DNA of 64,000 nucleotides from Meghimatium bilineatum (Eukaryota > Mollusca > Gastropoda > Stylommatophora > Philomycidae): the NCBI GenBank assembly GCA_034231615.1, contig CM067309.1, forward strand, positions 33,764,810 through 33,828,809. Reading direction: 5' to 3'. Each line of letters begins with the position of its first letter. Position 1 is the first letter of the stretch. The notes below the pieces were generated by a model. That model had not been told where the DNA came from. It saw nothing but the letters and a program-made list of their open reading frames with translations, and did no database searches. The position numbers were made by a program, and so were the translations under genes. Of this stretch, positions 59,701 to 64,000 are shown in pieces.

Positions 59701-61905
59701 TTAGGGTAGTAGCTCAGGTGAAAGTGATCTAACTATCAGCAAGGATATGTTAGGGCAGTAGCTAATGTAGCAGTGATCTAACTATCAGCAAGGATATGTT
59801 AGGGCAGTAGCTCATGTAGCAGTGATCTAACTATCAGCAAGGATGTTAGGGTAGTAGCTCAGGTGAAAGTGATCTAACTATCAGCAAGGATATGTTAGGG
59901 CAGTAGCTCAGGTAGCAGTGATCTAACTATCAGCAAGGATGTTAGGGCAGTAGTTCATGTAGCAGTGATCTAACTATCAGCAAGGATATGTTAGGGCAGT
60001 AGCTCATGTAGCAGTGATCTTACTATCAGCAAGGATGTTAGGGTAGTAGCTCAGGTGAAAGTGATCTAACTATCAGCAAGGATATGTTAGGGCAGTAGCT
60101 AATGTAGCAGTGATCTAACTATCAGCAAGGATATGTTAGGGCAGTAGCTCATGTAGCAGTGATCTAACTATCAGCAAGGATGTTAGGGTAGTAGCTCAGG
60201 TGAAAGTGATTTAACTATCAGCAAGGATATGTTAGTGCAGTAGCTCAGGTGAAAGTGATCTAACTATCAGCAAGGATATGTTAGTGCAGTAGCTCAGGTG
60301 AAAGTGATCTAACTATCAGCAAGGATATGTTAGGGCAGTAGCTCAGGTGAAAGTGATCTAACTATCAGCAAGGATATGTTAGGGCAGTAGCTCATGTAAC
60401 AGTGATCTAACTATCAGCAAGGATATGTTAGGGCAGTAGCTCAGGTGAAAGTGATCTATCAGCAAGGATGGTAGCTCAGGTAGCAGTGATCTAACTATCA
60501 GCAAGGATATGTTAGGGCAGTAGCTCAGGTGAAAGTGATCTAACTATCAGCAAGGATATGTTAGGGCAGTAGCTCAGGTAGCAGTGATCTAACTATCAGC
60601 AAGGATGTTAGGGCAGTAGTTCATGTAGCAGTGATCTAACTATCAGCAAGGATATGTTAGGGCAGTAGCTAATGTAGCAGTGATCTAACTATCAGCAAGG
60701 ATATGTTAGGGCAGTAGCTCAGGTGAAAGTGATCTAATTATCAGCAAGGATATGTTAGGGCAGTAGTTAATGTAGCAGTGATCTAACTATCAGCAAGGAT
60801 GTTAGGGTAGTAGCTCAGGTGAAAGTGATCTAACTATCAGCAAGGATATGTTAGTGCAGTAGCTCAGGTGAAAGTGATCTAACTATCAGCAAGGATATGT
60901 TAGGGCAGTAGCTCATGTAGCAGTGATCTTACTATCAGCAAGGATGTTAGGGTAGTAGCTCAGGTGAAAGTGATCTAACTATCAGCAAGGATATGTTAGG
61001 GCAGTAGCTAATGTAGCAGTGATCTAACTATCAGCAAGGATATGTTAGGGCAGTAGCTCATGTAGCAGTGATCTAACTATCAGCAAGGATGTTAGGGTAG
61101 TAGCTCAGGTGAAAGTGATTTAACTATCAGCAAGGATATGTTAGTGCAGTAGCTCAGGTGAAAGTGATCTAACTATCAGCAAGGATATGTTAGTGCAGTA
61201 GCTCAGGTGAAAGTGATCTAACTATCAGCAAGGATATGTTAGGGCAGTAGCTCAGGTGAAAGTGATCTAACTATCAGCAAGGATATGTTAGGGCAGTAGC
61301 TCATGTAACAGTGATCTAACTATCAGCAAGGATATGTTAGGGCAGTAGCTCAGGTGAAAGTGATCTATCAGCAAGGATGGTAGCTCAGGTAGCAGTGATC
61401 TAACTATCAGCAAGGATATGTTAGGGCAGTAGCTCAGGTGAAAGTGATCTAACTATCAGCAAGGATATGTTAGGGCAGTAGCTCATGTAGCAGTGATCTA
61501 ACTATCAGCAAGGATGTTAGGGCAGTAGTTCATGTAGCAGTGATCTAACTATCAGCAAGGATGTTAGGGCAGTAGCTCATGTAGCAGTGATCTTACTATC
61601 AGCAAGGATGTTAGGGTAGTAGCTCAGGTGAAAGTGATCTAACTATCAGCAAGGATATGTTAGGGCAGTAGCTCAGGTGAAAGTGATCTAACTATCAGCA
61701 AGGATATGTTAGGGCAGTAGCTCATGTAACAGTGATCTAACTATCAGCAAGGATGTTAGGGTAGTAGCTCAGGTGAAAGTGATCTAACTATCAGCAAGGA
61801 TATGTTAGGGCAGTAGCTCAGGTGAAAGTGATCTATCAGCAAGGATGTTAGCGCAGTAGCTCAGGTAGCAGTGATCTAACTATCAGCAAGGATATGTTAG
61901 GGCAG

Positions 61906-62215
61906 GAGACACAGTACATCACATTTGCATGTTTTCATGCTAAACATAGGACTGAAATTGTGGGGAAACAGTAGCAAATTTTAACAGTTTTATTGTCTAG
62001 CAGTGAAATTTAGCAGTTTCAATGTCTTGTTGTGAATTTTAGCTTTTTCTTAGTTTAGTAGTAGTGTATATATATATATATATATTTTTTCTTGTGTGCA
62101 CATCATTATCCACTAGTTTTAGTTATAGTTTGTCATTTCTGATTGAAGGGATTATATAAACCTGTGTTTTATGTAAATACAATTGTTGTTACCTTTCATG
62201 CAGTTACCTTGTATT
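61906..62215. other. Single-copy AT-rich spacer after the satellite
   Basis: Contains a (TA)n run at about 62067-62084 and weak GTCTAGCAGTGAAA-type matches near 61996, perhaps decayed forerunners of the 28-bp repeat. No open frame or exon-like segment was found. Confidence 0.5.
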
Positions 62216-63597
62216 ATTGTCTGTTAGTGAAATACAATGGGTGAATGCCTATCAGTGAAATGTAAATCTGTGATTGTCTATTAGTGAAATACAAATGTGT
62301 TATTATTTGTTAGTGAAATATAAATGTGTGATTATCTGTCAGTGAATTTAAAATGTGTGATTGTCTGTCAGTGAATTTAAAATGTGTTATTGTCTGTAAG
62401 TGAAATAAAAAGTGTGATTTTCTGTCAGTGAAATTAAAATGTGTGATTGTCTGTAAGTGAAATAAAATATGTGATTGTCTGTCAGTGAAATAAAATATGT
62501 GATTGTCTGTCAGTGAAATAAAATGTGTAATTGTCTGTCAGTAAAATAAAATGTATAATTGTCTGTCAGTGAAATACAAATGTGTGATTGTCTGTCAGTG
62601 AAATAAAATATGTGATTGTCTGTCAGTGAAATACAAATGTGTGATTGTCTGTCAGTGAAATAAAATATGTGATTGTCTGTCAGTGAAATAAAATATGTGA
62701 TTGTCTGTCAGTGAAATAAAATATGTGATTGTCTGTCAGTGAAATAAAATGTGTAATTGTCTGTCAGTAAAATAAAATGTATAATTGTCTGTCAGTGAAA
62801 TACAAATGTGTGATTGTCTGTCAGTGAAATAAAATATGTGATTGTCTGTCAGTGAAATACAAATGTGTGATTGTCTGTCAGTGAAATAAAATATGTGATT
62901 GTCTGTCAGTGAAATAAAATGTGTAATTGTCTGTCAGTAAAATAAAATGTATAATTGTCTGTCAGTGAAATACAAATGTGTGATTGTCTGTCAGTGAAAT
63001 AAAATATGTGATTGTCTGTCAGTGAAATACAAATGTGTGATTGTCTGTCAGTGAAATAAAATATGTGATTGTCTGTCAGTGAAATAAAATATGTGATTGT
63101 CTGTCAGTGAAATAAAATATGTGATTGTCTGTCAGTGAAATAAAATGTGTAATTGTCTGTCAGTAAAATAAAATGTATAATTGTCTGTCAGTGAAATACA
63201 AATGTGTGATTGTCTGTCAGTGAAATAAAATATGTGATTGTCTGTCAGTGAAATACAAATGTGTGATTGTCTGTCAGTGAAATAAAATATGTGATTGTCT
63301 GTCAGTGAAATACAAATGTGTGATTGTCTGACAGTGAAATAAAATATGTGATTATCTGTGAAATACAAATGTGTGATTGTCTGACAGTGAAATAAAATAT
63401 GTGATTGTCTGTGAAATACAAATGTGTGATTGTCTGACAGTGAAATAAAATATGTGATTGTCTGTGAAATACAAATGTGTGATTGTCTGACAGTGAAATA
63501 AAATATGTGATTGTCTGTGAAATACAAATGTGTGATTGTCTGACAGTGAAATAAAATATGTGATTATCTGTGAAATACAAATGTGTGATTGTCTGGT
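62216..63597. repeat. 28-29-bp minisatellite, about 48 copies
   Basis: The units are GTGATTGTCTGTCAGTGAAA + TAAAATAT (28 bp) and the same core + TACAAATGT (29 bp). The left edge (62216-62420) is degenerate. Blocks marked by ATGTGTAATTG start at 62523, 62749, 62919 and 63145: spacings 226, 170 and 226 bp, i.e. eight- and six-unit blocks. From about 63345 a shorter two-unit form (TCTGTGAAATACAAATG, then TGTCTGACAGTGAAATAAAA) takes over. Minus-strand ORFs rich in HICISQT / HIFYFT are artefacts of the repeat. Confidence 0.95.
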
Positions 63598-63628
63598 GCT
63601 GATTACTATTTGCTATTTGTAAACACAG

Positions 63629-63703
63629 ATGCACATTCCTTTAAGCACAAGGATGACACTGACAAAACCTTGGTTCATGCGAGGGGAACACGAAATTGAT
63701 GAG
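63629..63703 (+). CDS. Candidate next exon of the CNBD2-like gene (25 codons, phase 0-0)
   Basis: 75 bp between a TTTGCTATTTGTAAACACAG acceptor (ends 63628) and GATGAG|GTTTGC (63704). It reads MHIPLSTR then MTLTKPWFMRGEHEIDE. It starts in phase 0, as the exon ending at 9776 requires. The LTKPxxxRxxxEID pattern resembles the segment just before the cyclic-nucleotide-binding domain in CNBD2-like proteins (from memory). It lies in unique sequence between two repeat arrays, unlike its surroundings. The donor is weak but resembles the other AG|GTTTG/GTTGG donors of this model. The binding domain itself would lie beyond the window. Could be chance; moderate confidence. Confidence 0.45.
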
Positions 63704-63740
63704 GTTTGCGTTTGTTGATGTTCTGTTTATGTAGACTCTA

Positions 63741-63811
63741 TGTTGATATAAAGAGATATTCTTTCTTACTGGCTTTACTGTGTTAGTACTGGTTCTAGTA
63801 GATAGAAAAGG

Positions 63812-63855
<44 letters not shown>

Positions 63856-64000
63856 GTATGTTAGTACTGACCCTATAGATATAAAGAGCTCTCTCTCTCT
63901 CACTCACACACTCACACACACACACACACACTGACAACAGATTGTTAGTACTGGCCCTATAGATATAAAGAGCTCTCTCTCTCTCTCTCACTCACACACA
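63741..64000. repeat. Three to four compound repeats of about 100 bp with CT and CA microsatellites
   Basis: Each unit has GTTAGTACTG, CCTATAGATATAAAGAG (or a diverged version), then (CT)n and, in the later units, (CA)n. Starts are near 63743 (diverged), 63782, 63859 and 63938. (CT)n at 63813-63848 is the longest run. The array continues past the window edge. The minus-strand ORF of RERERE and YIYRxSTN repeats is not a gene. Confidence 0.9.

Larger units (their letters stand above)
9826..61905 (+). repeat. 52-kb satellite array, 49-bp unit, about 1,065 copies
   Basis: An unbroken head-to-tail array in one orientation. A typical unit is 9973-10021, starting GTAGCTCAGGTGAAAG and ending GATATGTTAGTGCA. 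Common variants: TAGCAG for TGAAAG; CTCAT, CTAAT or TTCAT for CTCAG; CAGATGAAAG; TTAGGG for TTAGTG; GATATTTTAG; CAACG for CAAGG; a 47-bp unit lacking AT (GGATGTTAG); and in the right half GGGTAGTAG, ATCTTACTA, GTAACAG and a 35-bp unit. GC is about 41%, with about 13 G to 7 C per unit on this strand. The period is not a multiple of three and every frame meets stops, so nothing is encoded. No transposon or unique sequence interrupts it. If the gene model is right, the array fills one intron and is transcribed on this strand. Confidence 0.98.

Noticed and set aside
9826-61905. CRISPR array
   Set aside because: Units are contiguous with no unique spacers, there are no cas genes, and the surroundings are animal-type.
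9826-61905. Hammerhead ribozyme satellite
   Set aside because: The minus strand has CTGATAG but not the CTGANGA core with a matching GAAA and cleavage triplet. The required core is absent.
9826-61905. Interstitial telomeric repeat because many units contain TTAGGG
   Set aside because: Only one hexamer per 49 bp, never in tandem, and many units have TTAGTG instead. Best explained as chance.
63132-63991. Minus-strand ORFs rich in HICISQT and RERERE
   Set aside because: Products of the 28-bp minisatellite and of CT/GA microsatellites.

Overview
This is a metazoan nuclear genome window dominated by tandem repeats. There is no bacterial gene organisation: no operons and no continuous long ORFs. 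Instead there are decayed non-LTR retrotransposons (RNase H and reverse transcriptase tails), a tRNA-derived SINE-like head, two hAT-type MITEs, microsatellites, and short ORFs flanked by GT/AG splice signals. The retroelement style and the number of minisatellites suggest an invertebrate, possibly a mollusc. That is an impression, not something the sequence proves.

Layout. Bases 1-3540 hold retroelement remnants: a LINE 3' tail at 1-288, a degenerate copy near 706-815, an RNase H pseudogene on the minus strand at 812-1822, and an RT C-terminal pseudogene on the minus strand at 2645-3365. Small local duplications and TG/TATG microsatellites lie between them. Bases 3540-9650 are a run of unrelated minisatellites, with unit lengths of 12, 19-20, 15, 14, 42, about 55 and 33 bp. 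Among them sit a LINE tail, a SINE-like head and two 167-bp MITEs with perfect 8-bp target-site duplications. Bases 9826-61905 are one uninterrupted array of about 1,065 copies of a 49-bp unit (52.1 kb, 81% of the window). A 28-bp minisatellite (62216-63597) and CT/CA-rich repeats run to the end.

Threaded through this is what appears to be one plus-strand gene. Short open segments at 3952-4177, 7786-7859, 9647-9776 and 63629-63703, and perhaps 360-398, are each bounded by AG and GT. Their codon phases are compatible at every junction. The joined peptide has an Arg-rich amphipathic stretch (ARFRKIIRLV), then MFDHTKYTFKE, then LTKPWFMRGEHEIDE. From memory this resembles the region N-terminal to the cyclic-nucleotide-binding domain in CNBD2-like proteins, but that is a tentative call.

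If the model holds, the 52-kb satellite fills about 97% of one 53.9-kb intron and is transcribed in a fixed orientation. Each unit then contributes a 9-bp stem-loop and splice-site-like motifs to the pre-mRNA. The array is structured internally: a four-unit marker cassette recurs at spacings that are sums of 49 and 47 bp, and kilobase-scale segments are duplicated at offsets such as 2,099, 2,418, 10,454, 11,581 and 13,021 bp.
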